Below are positions 7,962 to 16,913 of a DNA stretch of 61,310 nucleotides, piece by piece (position 1 is the stretch's first letter; each line of letters begins with the position of its first letter). The notes under the pieces were generated by a model that had not been told where the DNA came from, did not search any database, and saw only the letters and a list, made by a program, of their open reading frames with translations. A program made the translations under genes and the position numbers. The DNA is taken from assembly GCA_035293565.1 (NCBI GenBank), contig DATGMP010000089.1, positions 1 through 61,310 on the forward strand. Direction: 5' to 3'. The stretch comes from DATGMP01 sp035293565. Lineage in GTDB: Bacteria > Pseudomonadota > Alphaproteobacteria > BOG-932 > Roseiterribacteraceae.

Positions 7962-9191
7962 ATGAGCAGCAAACCTTCCTCCAAGCTTCAACTCATCAAC
8001 CCAGCCACCGGCGCGCCGCTGTCGCGCCTGCAGACCTGGCTGGCGATCGTGGTGATGACGTTCGGGACCAGCTTCATGTCGCTGGTGGTTGTGTCGCTGG
8101 CCCCGGTGCTGCCCGAAATCGGCAAGCATTTCGGCCAAGGCGGCGGCGATCTCGCGCGTGTGATCCAGGTGGCGCCCGCCTTCGGCACCATCTTCGGCGC
8201 GCCGGTCTCGGGCTGGATCGTGGAGCGCCTCGGCGCGCGGCGTTTTCTGCTTTGGGCTTTCTCGATGTTCGGCCTGTTCGGCTCAGCCGGGCTTTATCTC
8301 GACGATCTGACGCTGCTGATCGCATCGCGTTTCCTGCTCGGCATCAGCGCCGCCGGAATCGTCACGGCCGCGCTTTACATCATCAGCGAGTATTTCGAAG
8401 GCGACGCGCGCGCCCGCATACTCGGATATCAAAGCGCGGTCGGCGGCGTCGCGGCGATGGCGATCGGTCCGATCGCCGGGCTGATCGCCGAGGCCGGCGG
8501 CTGGCACGGGCCCTTCTCGCTCTATCTGCTGGGTTTTCTGTTTGCGCCGATCACCTGGTTCGCCTTCCCGCCCGACGCGCGCCGCAAGGCGAAGATCAAG
8601 CAGACGAGCGGCGGCGGGTCCATCCTCTCGCTGCTTCCGCTGCTGGCGCTCGTCGTCGTCTTCTTCGTCGGCTCCTACATGTCGAACGTCCAGATTCCGT
8701 TCCTGCTCGACGAGGACGGCGTGACGACGCCGTTCCTGAGATCTCTGGTGCCGTCGATCTCGGCCGGCATGGTGGCGCTGGGCTCGGCGATCTTCGGCGC
8801 GATCCGCGCGCGGATCGGCGATCGCTGGACGCTCCGGCTCGCGGGCGGCCTCATGGGCTTCGGCATCATTTTCATGGGCGCGGTCGATACCGGCGTGCTC
8901 GCCGCGATCGGCTGTGCCGTTTCGGGGCTCGGCATCGGCATCATGAATCCGCAGGTGAACCATCTGCTGATCTCGCAAGCCGCGCCCGAGGCGCGCGGCC
9001 GCGCCGCCGGGCTGGGATACACGGCGCGCTACATCGGCAATTTCCTCAATCCCGTGATCGTCAAGCCGCTCGCCGATATGTGGGGCCTCCACGGCGCCTT
9101 CGTTGCGATCGGCGCCGTGTTCGCCGCGGGCACCGCGCTCGATCTTGTGCGCCCCGCGCGCGAGACTCCTCCGATGAGGCAAACGACATGA
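7962..9191 (+). CDS. MFS transporter
   Basis: A 409-residue inner-membrane carrier of the major facilitator superfamily with about 12 hydrophobic segments. The loop 2-3 signature is seen as GAPVSGWIVERLGARR. The start at 7962 is preferred over the in-frame ATG at 7929, because GAGGGGGA precedes it directly and the earlier ATG lies inside a palindromic repeat. Its stop overlaps the next start (ATGA), so it is translationally coupled to the LLM oxidoreductase. It probably imports the compound degraded by this operon, though export cannot be excluded. Confidence 0.9.
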   Translation: MSSKPSSKLQLINPATGAPLSRLQTWLAIVVMTFGTSFMSLVVVSLAPVLPEIGKHFGQGGGDLARVIQVAPAFGTIFGAPVSGWIVERLGARRFLLWAFSMFGLFGSAGLYLDDLTLLIASRFLLGISAAGIVTAALYIISEYFEGDARARILGYQSAVGGVAAMAIGPIAGLIAEAGGWHGPFSLYLLGFLFAPITWFAFPPDARRKAKIKQTSGGGSILSLLPLLALVVVFFVGSYMSNVQIPFLLDEDGVTTPFLRSLVPSISAGMVALGSAIFGAIRARIGDRWTLRLAGGLMGFGIIFMGAVDTGVLAAIGCAVSGLGIGIMNPQVNHLLISQAAPEARGRAAGLGYTARYIGNFLNPVIVKPLADMWGLHGAFVAIGAVFAAGTALDLVRPARETPPMRQTT

Positions 9192-10105
9192 AGATCTCGT
9201 TCCATCTACCGCTCGAGAAGGTGAAGTCGGGCGGCGAGTTCGTGTCCGCCGAGGGCATCTTCGAGATGGCGCGCGCCCTGGAAGCGGCGGGCGTTCATGC
9301 CTGCTATGTCACCGAGCATCCGGCGCCCGCCAACAAATGGCTGCAATCGGGCGGGCATCACGCGCTCGATCCGTTCGTGGCGCTCTCCTTTGCCGCCGCG
9401 GCGACCACGCGGCTGAGATTGCACACGAACATTATCGTCATCCCGTATCATAACCCGTTCCTGACCGCGAAGTCGGTTGCGAGTCTCGACGTGCTCTCCG
9501 GCGGGCGCCTGATCATGGGCATCGGCTCGGGCTATCTGCAGGATGAGTTCGTCGCGCTCAATGCGCCCTTCGAAGGACGCGGCGTGGTCATCGACGAGGC
9601 GATCGAGCTCATGAAAAAGATCTGGACCGGCGAGCCGGTCACGCATGAGGGGCAACATTTCCGCGCGCCCGGCAACACCGTGCTGCCGGTGCCGGTTCAG
9701 AAGCCGCACCCGCCGATCTGGGTCGGCGGCAACAGCGAGCGCGCCATCCGCCGCGCCGTCGAGACTTGCGACGGCTGGTCTCCCTTTCCGGTCCCCGGAA
9801 AAGTCAGCGAGCGCGTGCGCACCGATCAGATCTCGTCCATCGACGATCTGCGCGCTAAGATCGCGCATGCGCGGGAGCTCGAAGCGAAGAGCGGGCGCAA
9901 GCAGCTGATCGATGTCTGCATGGTGCCGTTCGATCTCGGCATGCATGCACAGGAGAAGCCGTCGGCGCAACGGATCGTCGATCAGCTTCGTGCGCTCGCC
10001 GAAGTCGGCGTCACATGGAGCTCGGTCGGGCTGCCCTGTCGCGACCGCAAGGAGTACCTGGCCAATGTCGACTGGTTCGCGCGCGAGGTGATGACCGCCC
10101 TATGA
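9188..10105 (+). CDS. LLM class flavin-dependent oxidoreductase (TIGR03619-like)
   Basis: A 305-residue luciferase-like (beta/alpha)8 enzyme. Typical family segments are ARALEAAGVHACYVTEHP, RLRLHTNIIVIPYHNP, LDVLSGGRLIMGIGSGYL and PHPPIWVGGNSERAIRRAVE. Relatives use F420 or FMN to oxidise or reduce an organic substrate. Which cofactor applies here is open, since no F420 biosynthesis gene is in the window. The start is fixed by a 4-base ATGA overlap with the transporter. The stop again overlaps the next gene by ATGA, so transport, oxidation and hydrolysis steps are tightly coupled. Confidence 0.92.
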   Translation: MKISFHLPLEKVKSGGEFVSAEGIFEMARALEAAGVHACYVTEHPAPANKWLQSGGHHALDPFVALSFAAAATTRLRLHTNIIVIPYHNPFLTAKSVASLDVLSGGRLIMGIGSGYLQDEFVALNAPFEGRGVVIDEAIELMKKIWTGEPVTHEGQHFRAPGNTVLPVPVQKPHPPIWVGGNSERAIRRAVETCDGWSPFPVPGKVSERVRTDQISSIDDLRAKIAHARELEAKSGRKQLIDVCMVPFDLGMHAQEKPSAQRIVDQLRALAEVGVTWSSVGLPCRDRKEYLANVDWFAREVMTAL

Positions 10106-10830
10106 GCAAGGTCAAGATCGAAGCGGACGACAAAAGCGGCAGCTTCAGCGCCTATCTTGCCGAGCCGGCGGGCGACGGGCCCGCGCCGGGGCTGATCGTC
10201 ATTCTCGAAATTCGCGGCGTGAACGCGAACCTCCGCCGCATTTGCGACGAATATGCGGCGCAGGGATACCTCGCCGTCGCGCCCGACCTGCTCTGGCGGC
10301 TCGAGCCCGATCTCGATTATGACCCTGACACGCCGGCCGGCTGGGAAAAGGCGATGAAACTCAACGCCGGTTTCGACGAGAATCTGGCCGTCGAGGACCT
10401 GATCACCACGCTTCGCTGGTTGCGCCGTCATCCGCGCTCGAACGGTATCGTCGGCGCATTGGGCTACTGCCTCGGCGGCAAGCTCGCCTATTATATGGGG
10501 ACGCGGTCCGACGCCGACGCGGCGGTCGGCTATTACGGCGTCGGCATTGAGAAGAAGCTCGACGAAGCGAGGGATGTTGCAAAGCCGCTGATGCTCCACC
10601 TTGCCGGCGACGACCGATTCGTGCCGCCGGAAGCGCAGCGCGCGATCGTCGCCGGCCTCGCGGATGTTCCCGGTGCCGAAGTGCACATCTATCCCGGTAC
10701 GGACCATGCCTTCGCCCGCAAGGACGGCGTCCGATACGCTCCGGAGGCCGCCGCGCTCGCCGACAGCCGGACGATGGCGTTCCTGGATAAGGCGCTGAAG
10801 GATCGGGGCGGTCTTACGCCGCGTCGGTAG
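10102..10830 (+). CDS. Dienelactone hydrolase family protein
   Basis: A 242-residue alpha/beta hydrolase. The nucleophile elbow G-x-C-x-G is seen as GYCLGGK, with cysteine as in classical dienelactone hydrolase. The acid and histidine follow as GDDRFVPP and GTDHAFAR. It hydrolyses lactones or similar ring-cleavage products in the cytoplasm. The start was set at the ATG overlapping the LLM stop (ATGA); an upstream in-frame ATG at 10015 would run through the preceding gene. It closes the 6536-10830 operon. Confidence 0.93.
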   Translation: MSKVKIEADDKSGSFSAYLAEPAGDGPAPGLIVILEIRGVNANLRRICDEYAAQGYLAVAPDLLWRLEPDLDYDPDTPAGWEKAMKLNAGFDENLAVEDLITTLRWLRRHPRSNGIVGALGYCLGGKLAYYMGTRSDADAAVGYYGVGIEKKLDEARDVAKPLMLHLAGDDRFVPPEAQRAIVAGLADVPGAEVHIYPGTDHAFARKDGVRYAPEAAALADSRTMAFLDKALKDRGGLTPRR

Positions 10831-10889
10831 AGCGGAGCGCTCCCATCCCTTATGATGGCCGGTGAGGCAATCAGGTCGAGGAGATGGTG

Positions 10890-11105
10890 ATGAACGACGA
10901 AGATAAAGAGCTTCTCCTCGAACTGCGCGAGCAAATCACCGACCTTATTGCGACGGTTGCCGATTTGGCGCTTCTGGACGCCATCCGCCAGGGCACATCG
11001 ATCGCGCAAGGCGGCAAGCCGACGGTGTCGGCCGAGGAGAAGCAGGCGGAAATCTTCACCAGGCTGAGCCGCATGCTCGATCGCGTCGGAGGCGCCGGAG
11101 CGTAG
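10890..11105 (+). CDS. Small hypothetical protein
   Basis: A 71-residue acidic, helix-rich protein (leucine repeats in LLLELREQITDLIATVADLALL). It has no membrane segment or known motif. Two ATGs are in frame at 10884 and 10890. The second is chosen because GAGGAG ends 6 bp before it. The gene stands alone between the hydrolase and the histidine kinase. No function can be assigned. Confidence 0.6.
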   Translation: MNDEDKELLLELREQITDLIATVADLALLDAIRQGTSIAQGGKPTVSAEEKQAEIFTRLSRMLDRVGGAGA

Positions 11106-11246
11106 TACTGGATAGCGGGTAATAGACCGGCGGCGGCCCCGCTAATTCGATCCCGCCTCGTCTTAACCAATTGGCGAGTTATGACCGTTAGATAATCGGT
11201 CCGCACGATTGCGGCTGTGGTCGCATCGCAGACTGAAGTGGGAAGC

Positions 11247-13184
11247 ATGAGTCCGGAGCGCGCCCCGGCTTGCGCCGGGCAATTCACGCATAGCAGCGCC
11301 TTGTTCGACCAGAACGGCGCACTCGTCAGCTGGGATTCCGGGTTCGAGGTCGAATTCGCCGCGGCCGCCGAGGCGATTCGTCCTGGCCTCTATTTCGACG
11401 ATCTGGCGAGCCTGGTGCTCGCCCGGGCGCCGGAGTTCCGCTTGCTCGACGGCCAGCTCGTCGATACGGAAGTCATCCGTCGCGAACGCGAGCGAAACGG
11501 GATGTTCGGCGTCCCCCGATCATTTCTCTACCGCAATCCGAACGGGCAGGTCGTGCATGTCGAGGATACGGTCGCGGTAACCGGACACATCTTCCGCATG
11601 GCGCGCGACGCGACCGCCGAATGGAATGCGAAGGAAGAGCTGGCCGAGGCGAAAAAGCAACTCGCGTCGGCGGACGAGAGCGCCATCATGGTGCCGTTCA
11701 GCTTTCGGTACACGCCGGACGGCAATACGCACTACCCGCCGATATCGCTTCCGCTGAAACGCCTCTTCGGGTTAACGGACGATTTCGACGTTTACGATCC
11801 CTCGTTGCTCTATGCGCGCGTCGAGATGACGGCAGAGGAGAGAGCCGAGAACCTCACCGAGGCGCGACGCTGCATCGCGGCTCTGGAGCCGTATGTATTC
11901 GAATATCGGGTGCGGACGCTCGAAGGCGACCTGCGCTGGATCTATGGCGTGCTGAACGGCCATAGCGAGGCGGACGGCACGATCGTCTATGAAGGGAGCG
12001 TGCGCGACGTTACCAGCGAGAAACTGGCGCACGACCAGCTCGATCTGATGCGGGCGGCGGTCGTGCAGTCGTCTGACAGTGTCATCATCGTCGAGACGCG
12101 CTCGCCGGAGCATTCGACGATTCTTTACGTCAATCCGACTTTCGAGCGCCTGTTCGGCCGCTCGCTCGCAGAGCTCGCCGGTCGAGATACATCGGCTTAC
12201 AGCCAGGCGCAGAGAGAGATCGAGATCGACCAAAGGCTGCGCGAGCGCCTGGCGCAGGGGAACACGGCTCCCGTCGAATTCGAGACTGCCCACGCCGAGG
12301 GTCATCTGATTTGGGTCGAAGCCCGGATCTGCATGCTTCAAGTGCAACCCAATGGCGTTTATCGCTGGGCTGTCATTTCCCGCGACATCAGCGAGCGCAA
12401 GAGGGCCGAGCAAGAGCTGCTTCATGCCAAGGAGGCTGCGGAGTCCGCAAACAAGGCGAAATCGCAGTTCCTGGCGAATATGAGTCATGAACTCCGAACG
12501 CCATTGAATGCGATCATCGGCTTCTCCGATTTGATGCGAAACGAACTCATCGGGCCGATGGGCAACGACCAGTACCGAGAATATGCAGGGGACATCCACA
12601 GCTCGGGTGAACACCTTCTGTGCGTGATCAACGACGTGCTCGAAATGTCGAAGATCGAGGCCGGAAAGCTCGAGCTGGACGATCGGGAGGTCACCGTGTC
12701 GGACGTCGTCGACGGCGCGCTCAGATTTGTCCGCCAGCAGGCGAGCAACAAGGGCGTGCGGCTATCGACGAGTCTGCGCTCCGATCTCCCGTCGATTTGG
12801 GGCGATGAATTCCGGATCAAGCAGATCCTGCTCAACCTCCTCTCGAATGCGGTGAAATTTTCCGGCCAAGGCGCAAACGTCACCGTCTCGGCCGACCTTA
12901 CCGCCGACGGCGGGCTCGCGATCTCGGTCGCGGACACCGGGATCGGGATGACCGAGAAGGAAATCGCAGTCGCGCTCCAGCCTTTCCTTCAGGTCGCGAA
13001 CACCTTTTCCCGCGAACATGATGGCACCGGTCTCGGCCTGCCGCTCGCCAATGAGCTGGTCAAGCTGCACGGCGGCCATCTGGTGCTGACGAGCGCGCCC
13101 GGCCAAGGGACCACGGTTCTGTTCGTCCTTCCTCCGGCGCGGGTGCTGAGCCCGCAACCACGCGTTTCCGATCGCGCCGGCTGA
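11247..13184 (+). CDS. PAS-domain sensor histidine kinase
   Basis: A 645-residue cytoplasmic sensor kinase. An N-terminal PAS-7-like region (about 10-130) and two further PAS domains (about 150-265 and 275-390, the latter ending in VISRDISERKRAEQEL) precede the kinase core. The phosphoacceptor is His414 in the H-box SHELRTPLNAIIGFS. The N-box (LLNLLSNAVKFS), G1 (ADTGIGM) and G2 (GTGLGLPLANELV) are intact. No transmembrane segment is seen, so it senses an internal signal. The ATG at 11247 follows GTGGGAAG; a GTG at 11217 is an alternative. No response regulator is adjacent, so it is an orphan kinase in this window. Confidence 0.92.
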   Translation: MSPERAPACAGQFTHSSALFDQNGALVSWDSGFEVEFAAAAEAIRPGLYFDDLASLVLARAPEFRLLDGQLVDTEVIRRERERNGMFGVPRSFLYRNPNGQVVHVEDTVAVTGHIFRMARDATAEWNAKEELAEAKKQLASADESAIMVPFSFRYTPDGNTHYPPISLPLKRLFGLTDDFDVYDPSLLYARVEMTAEERAENLTEARRCIAALEPYVFEYRVRTLEGDLRWIYGVLNGHSEADGTIVYEGSVRDVTSEKLAHDQLDLMRAAVVQSSDSVIIVETRSPEHSTILYVNPTFERLFGRSLAELAGRDTSAYSQAQREIEIDQRLRERLAQGNTAPVEFETAHAEGHLIWVEARICMLQVQPNGVYRWAVISRDISERKRAEQELLHAKEAAESANKAKSQFLANMSHELRTPLNAIIGFSDLMRNELIGPMGNDQYREYAGDIHSSGEHLLCVINDVLEMSKIEAGKLELDDREVTVSDVVDGALRFVRQQASNKGVRLSTSLRSDLPSIWGDEFRIKQILLNLLSNAVKFSGQGANVTVSADLTADGGLAISVADTGIGMTEKEIAVALQPFLQVANTFSREHDGTGLGLPLANELVKLHGGHLVLTSAPGQGTTVLFVLPPARVLSPQPRVSDRAG

Positions 13185-13275
13185 GGAAATAGCACGATCT
13201 TGCCGTCGCCGCGTTTGCTCCGGCAGGCGAGCGCTTTGCGGCAATCTGAGCGATAAAGCAAGCGCCGGATGGCCC

Positions 13276-14538
13276 CTACCTGATCTCGGCAATCGCCGTC
13301 TTGATCTGCCGGTGCATGTGCTGGAGCGCGAGCTCGTTCTCGCCGAACATGAATTTGGGCATCGCCATGTTGGTGATGCCCGCATGCGCCGTGGTGACGC
13401 CATAGGGCAGGTCCTGGCGCAGCACGATGCTGTGAGCGCTTTCCCAGGTCATCTCGAACATCTCGCGGTTGCCCGGCACCGATAGGTCCATGCGCGCGTA
13501 GCAGGCATGGCGCACGATCGACTTGCCGACGGACACCGGCACGATCTGGAAGAATTCCAGCACCTGCGGCGAGTTGATGAGGATCGTGCCGGGGAACATC
13601 AGATAGGCGAGGGTGACGTGGTTCTCGGGCACCCAGCTGTCGACCGGCTGGCCCTCCAGCTCCATGATGCTCTTGTGCGGGACCGAGAAGCGCAGGTGCC
13701 GGCCCATCGGCGTGATGTCGGCGACGTTGCCGAAATAGAAATGGGCCAGATTGTCCCGATGCGCATAGTCGAAATGATAGGATTCGAGGAACGCCTCCAG
13801 CGACAGCTTCCAATTGCCGTCGAGCGGGATCGGCGCCGCCTTGCTGGATTGCACCTTGTCGAATCCCCAATGCGGCAGCTCCTGATTCAGCTCCGGACCC
13901 AGATATTCGTCGAGGTCGAAGGTCTTGCCGGGTCCCGAGGCGACGAAGATCAGCCCGTGCCGCTCCTCCGCCTGGACCTCGACCAGCCCGTGGTTGCCCT
14001 TGTCGACGGCACCGAAGGTCGAGTTGCAGGTGATGCCCAAAAGCTTGCCGTCGAGATTGTAGCTCCAGCCGTGATAGGGGCAGGTAAAGCCGCCGCCGGT
14101 ATTGCCGCGCTCGTCATAGACCAGCGCCGCGCCGCGATGGCGGCACGAATTGACGAACGCCTTGACCGTCCCTTCCTTGGTCCGGGTGATGATCAGCGGT
14201 GTGCCGAAATCCGCGGTGCTGACGTAGTCGCCCGGCTTTTCGATGTCGCGCGACATGCCGGCCACGAAGGGGAAGCGGTCGAAGACAGCGCGCCGCTCGG
14301 TCTCATAGAGCGCGGGGTCGGTATAGATGCCGGTATCGACCTCCAGGATGCCGTCGGCCATAGTCGGTCGGCCTTCCTTGACCAGCGCGATCAGCCGGTC
14401 GGCGACGCCGATCATCGTCTGGCGGTTGACGTTCTTGAGGCCGGCGGCGTCCAGCCTTGCCCGCATATTGATGGTCGCGGCCATCGCCTCTTCGTCGCTG
14501 ACCAGCCGATGCTCCTGCTCGATATGCCCCTCGTTCAT
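13276..14538 (-). CDS. Rieske aromatic-ring hydroxylating oxygenase, alpha subunit
   Basis: A 420-residue Rieske non-haem iron oxygenase. The [2Fe-2S] ligands are Cys132 and His134 (SCRHRG) and Cys153 and His156 (CPYHGW). The catalytic domain has the mononuclear iron motif ESYHFDYAH. Such enzymes hydroxylate or dihydroxylate (hetero)aromatic or aliphatic substrates with O2 and electrons from a reductase. No reductase or beta subunit is adjacent. The start was chosen at the ATG after GGGAGG; a longer frame to 14607 lacks support. It is divergently transcribed from a cupin gene. Confidence 0.93.
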   Translation of the reverse strand: MNEGHIEQEHRLVSDEEAMAATINMRARLDAAGLKNVNRQTMIGVADRLIALVKEGRPTMADGILEVDTGIYTDPALYETERRAVFDRFPFVAGMSRDIEKPGDYVSTADFGTPLIITRTKEGTVKAFVNSCRHRGAALVYDERGNTGGGFTCPYHGWSYNLDGKLLGITCNSTFGAVDKGNHGLVEVQAEERHGLIFVASGPGKTFDLDEYLGPELNQELPHWGFDKVQSSKAAPIPLDGNWKLSLEAFLESYHFDYAHRDNLAHFYFGNVADITPMGRHLRFSVPHKSIMELEGQPVDSWVPENHVTLAYLMFPGTILINSPQVLEFFQIVPVSVGKSIVRHACYARMDLSVPGNREMFEMTWESAHSIVLRQDLPYGVTTAHAGITNMAMPKFMFGENELALQHMHRQIKTAIAEIR

Positions 14539-14577
14539 GCCGATTCCTCCCAGTGCGCGGCGGGATGATGCCCGGGT

Positions 14578-14599
14578 AATCATACTAGACCAGATGATT
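14578..14599. promoter_or_regulatory. Weak inverted repeat in divergent promoter
   Basis: AATCAT and ATGATT, 10 bp apart, lie between the divergent Rieske (starts 14538) and cupin (starts 14718) genes. The TetR gene at 15236 could encode the binder. The repeat is short and the evidence weak. Confidence 0.25.
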
Positions 14600-14717
14600 T
14601 TATCCAACCGAAATCAGCGGAAATAGACATAGCGCTGGCCCGTATAGCTGATCTGCTTGACCGGACCCAGCCAGGATGCGCTCATCGCATTTCTCCATCG
14701 GTTCGAGGGGGAGTCGG

Positions 14718-15173
14718 ATGCCCGATTATTCCATGGACGAAGATCCGGACTATTGGCAGGCGCCGGAGCGGTTTCGCGCGCTGTTCGAGAAGCTGCGTTC
14801 GTTCGGCATAAGAGCCTCGTATTTTGCGCTGGGCGACGCCAATGACGATAGTACACCGGTGGCGGTCGTCGTCGAGATGCCTCCGGGTTTCGTCATCATG
14901 CGCCACGCCCATCCTTGCGACCGGTTCGAGGTGATCGTGCGCGGCACGCTCGAGAGCGAAGACCGCGTCCTGCGTTCGGGCGACGTGATGGTCTCGAAGG
15001 CCGGCGAGCTATACGGGCCCAAGAAAGCCGGCAAGGACGGATGCACGACGATCGAGGTGTTCGGGACCGCGGCCGGCGTCGCCAAGCGCATCGAGGAGCG
15101 GCCCGACGGCAGCGTCGAGACCGTCGATCTCCAGCAGTTCGACGTCGCGTTCAAGCATCTGACGCGGCGGTGA
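14718..15173 (+). CDS. Cupin domain protein
   Basis: A 151-residue single cupin. The motif-1 region reads MPPGFVIMRHAHPCDRFEVIVRG split over residues 55-77, and a second strand contains GDVMVSKAGELYGP. It has no signal peptide. The start at 14718 follows GAGGGGGAG; the longer frame from 14676 has no ribosome-binding site. It lies upstream of the TetR gene on the same strand and opposite the Rieske oxygenase, so it may act on or sense an intermediate of that pathway. Confidence 0.85.
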   Translation: MPDYSMDEDPDYWQAPERFRALFEKLRSFGIRASYFALGDANDDSTPVAVVVEMPPGFVIMRHAHPCDRFEVIVRGTLESEDRVLRSGDVMVSKAGELYGPKKAGKDGCTTIEVFGTAAGVAKRIEERPDGSVETVDLQQFDVAFKHLTRR

Positions 15174-15235
15174 TTTTCTGGAACATTGCGCGATCGGGCG
15201 GCGGCTCCTAGCATCGGACCGTTGAAGCCCGAGAG

Positions 15236-15901
15236 ATGTCGACCATGACCGAGAGAGCGAAGACCGGAGCAACGATCCGCGCGATGCCGGTGCGCGGCCC
15301 GACCGAGCTGCAGCAGCTGCAGAAGCGGACCAGCCACCAGAAGCTGCTGGACGCGACCTACAGCGCCTTTTCCGAGCTGTCCTATCCCGCCACCACGATC
15401 GACGACATCGTCGGTCGGGCGCAGGTCAACCGCAGCACCTTCTACCGCCATTTCGACAGTAAATTCGCCGTCGCCAAGGCGCTATACGGCCAGTTCTGGC
15501 CGAAGCTCTTCGCCGAATATGACCGGCTCACCATGTCGGACCCCGACGAGGCCGACCTCGATGCCTGGATCGACGGGCTGATCGAATTCTACCGCGCGAA
15601 CAAGCCGCTCATGGTGACCTTGGGCCAGATCCCGGCGCTGGAGCGCGAGGGCGCGCGCTGGGAGGAGGATAAGCGACGAGAGATCATCGCCCGGCTCGGC
15701 ACGCGAATCGCCGCCTTCCGCAAATCCTCGGCGCCCGCGGAGGCGACGCCGGACAGCCGGGTGGCCGCCCGCATGGCGATGATGGTCTTCGAGACCGGCA
15801 TCTACCACCTCTCCTTCATGGACGATTCACCCGAACGCGACGCCATCCGCCGCTACACGATCAGCGAGTTTCTGCGATTCATCCGCGAAGGGGCGGATTG
15901 A
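15236..15901 (+). CDS. TetR/AcrR family transcriptional regulator
   Basis: A 221-residue one-component regulator. The helix-turn-helix lies around residues 45-70 (TTIDDIVGRAQVNRSTFYRHF), after a longer than usual basic N-terminal tail. The C-terminal ligand domain is variable. It probably controls the neighbouring cupin and the divergent Rieske oxygenase. No strong palindrome marks its operator. It should not be confused with the second TetR protein at 55505-56143, whose operators are clear. Confidence 0.9.
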   Translation: MSTMTERAKTGATIRAMPVRGPTELQQLQKRTSHQKLLDATYSAFSELSYPATTIDDIVGRAQVNRSTFYRHFDSKFAVAKALYGQFWPKLFAEYDRLTMSDPDEADLDAWIDGLIEFYRANKPLMVTLGQIPALEREGARWEEDKRREIIARLGTRIAAFRKSSAPAEATPDSRVAARMAMMVFETGIYHLSFMDDSPERDAIRRYTISEFLRFIREGAD

Positions 15902-15922
15902 GAGCCTGAGTCTATTTCGTTT

Positions 15923-16010
15923 CGTCATGCCCGGGCTTGCCCCGGGCATCCACGTCATACGTCGGACATGCGGCTCCACGTGGATGGCCGGATCAAGTCC
16001 GGCCATGACG
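15923..16010. repeat. Composite palindromic intergenic repeat
   Basis: Two hairpin-forming units face each other. The left one, at 15923-15954, contains CCCGGGCTTGCCCCGGG. The right one, at 15977-16010, contains GGCCGGATCAAGTCCGGCC. The outer ends, CGTCATG and CATGACG, are complementary. The core matches the single unit at 7925-7949. This fills the gap between the TetR and periplasmic cupin genes. Confidence 0.8.
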
Positions 16011-16035
16011 ATCTATAGGAGTGGAGAGTCTGACG

Positions 16036-16455
16036 ATGACCATCCGAACGGTTCTGATCGCTTGCTCGCTCATACTTGCGCCTCTCTCCGCGCATGCCGA
16101 CCCGGCGCAGCCCTTGCGGGAGGCGGTGAAGCCGATCGTGCGGCAACCAATCCCAAACATTCCAGGCAAGAGCCTGATCAGCCTTGAGGTGGATTATCCG
16201 CCGGGCGCCAAGTCGGTACCGCACCATCACGGCAAATCGGCGTTCATCTATGCGTATGTTCTGTCCGGCGCGATCCGCAGCCAGGTGAATGATGGGCCGG
16301 CTAAGGTTTACAAGGCCGGCGAGACCTGGTTCGAGCCGCCGGGCGCCTATCACAAGGTCAGCGAGAATGCGAGCGACACCGAGCCTGCCCGGCTGCTCGT
16401 CGTGATCGTGGCCGACACGAACGAGCCCGCGCTCACCACGCCCGATCATCAATGA
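16036..16455 (+). CDS. Exported cupin protein
   Basis: A 139-residue cupin with a Sec signal peptide (MTIRTVLIACSLILAPLSAHA, cleavage after SAHA), so it acts in the periplasm. The cupin motif HHHGKSAFIYAYVLSGAI and the second half KAGETWFEPPGAYHKVS are clear. The start at 16036 gives a proper signal peptide, while the GTG at 16021 would add residues before it. It is followed after 10 bp by the AhpD-like gene, a pairing often seen for detoxification enzymes. Confidence 0.9.
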   Translation: MTIRTVLIACSLILAPLSAHADPAQPLREAVKPIVRQPIPNIPGKSLISLEVDYPPGAKSVPHHHGKSAFIYAYVLSGAIRSQVNDGPAKVYKAGETWFEPPGAYHKVSENASDTEPARLLVVIVADTNEPALTTPDHQ

Positions 16456-16465
16456 GGATTTATCG

Positions 16466-16912
16466 GTGACCCAACGTTTGGACTATCGCGCCGCCGCGCC
16501 CGCGGGCCTGAAGGCCCTGGGCGGCGTGCGCGTCTATATCGATCAGTCGCTCCCGAAGGCGCTGGTCGATCTGGTCTATTTGCGCGTGTCGCAGATCAAT
16601 GGCTGCGCCTATTGCATCGACAGCCATTCGCGCGATCTGCTCAAAGGCGGCATGGCGGTCGACAAGCTGGTGCTCGTGCCCGCCTGGCGCGAGGCCGGCG
16701 ATCTGTTCACGCGGCGCGAGAAAGCCGCGCTGCGCTGGGCGGAGACCGTCACCAAAGTTGCCGACGCCGCCGTTCCCGACGAGGAGTTTCAGGCCGTATC
16801 GATGGAGTTCGACGAGAAAGAGCTCGCCGACCTCACGATCGCGATCGGCCTGATGAACGCCTTGAACAGGATAGCCGTCAGCTTCCGCGCGACGCCCGCC
16901 GCGGCGGCGTGA
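16466..16912 (+). CDS. Carboxymuconolactone decarboxylase/AhpD-like peroxidase
   Basis: A 148-residue protein of the AhpD-like fold. The redox motif C-x2-C with downstream His is seen as Cys47, Cys50 and His54 (NGCAYCIDSH), the signature of alkylhydroperoxidase AhpD relatives. The start is GTG, with GAGGA 7 bp upstream. It probably reduces peroxides or disulphides in the cytoplasm. It forms a two-gene unit with the exported cupin and converges on the PQQ dehydrogenase gene. Confidence 0.92.
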   Translation: MTQRLDYRAAAPAGLKALGGVRVYIDQSLPKALVDLVYLRVSQINGCAYCIDSHSRDLLKGGMAVDKLVLVPAWREAGDLFTRREKAALRWAETVTKVADAAVPDEEFQAVSMEFDEKELADLTIAIGLMNALNRIAVSFRATPAAAA

Positions 16913-16913
16913 A

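Noticed and set aside
13200..13244. TTGCCG/CGGCAA inverted repeat between kinase and Rieske genes
   Set aside because: The 33-nt loop is too long and there is no T-run, so a terminator call is not supported.
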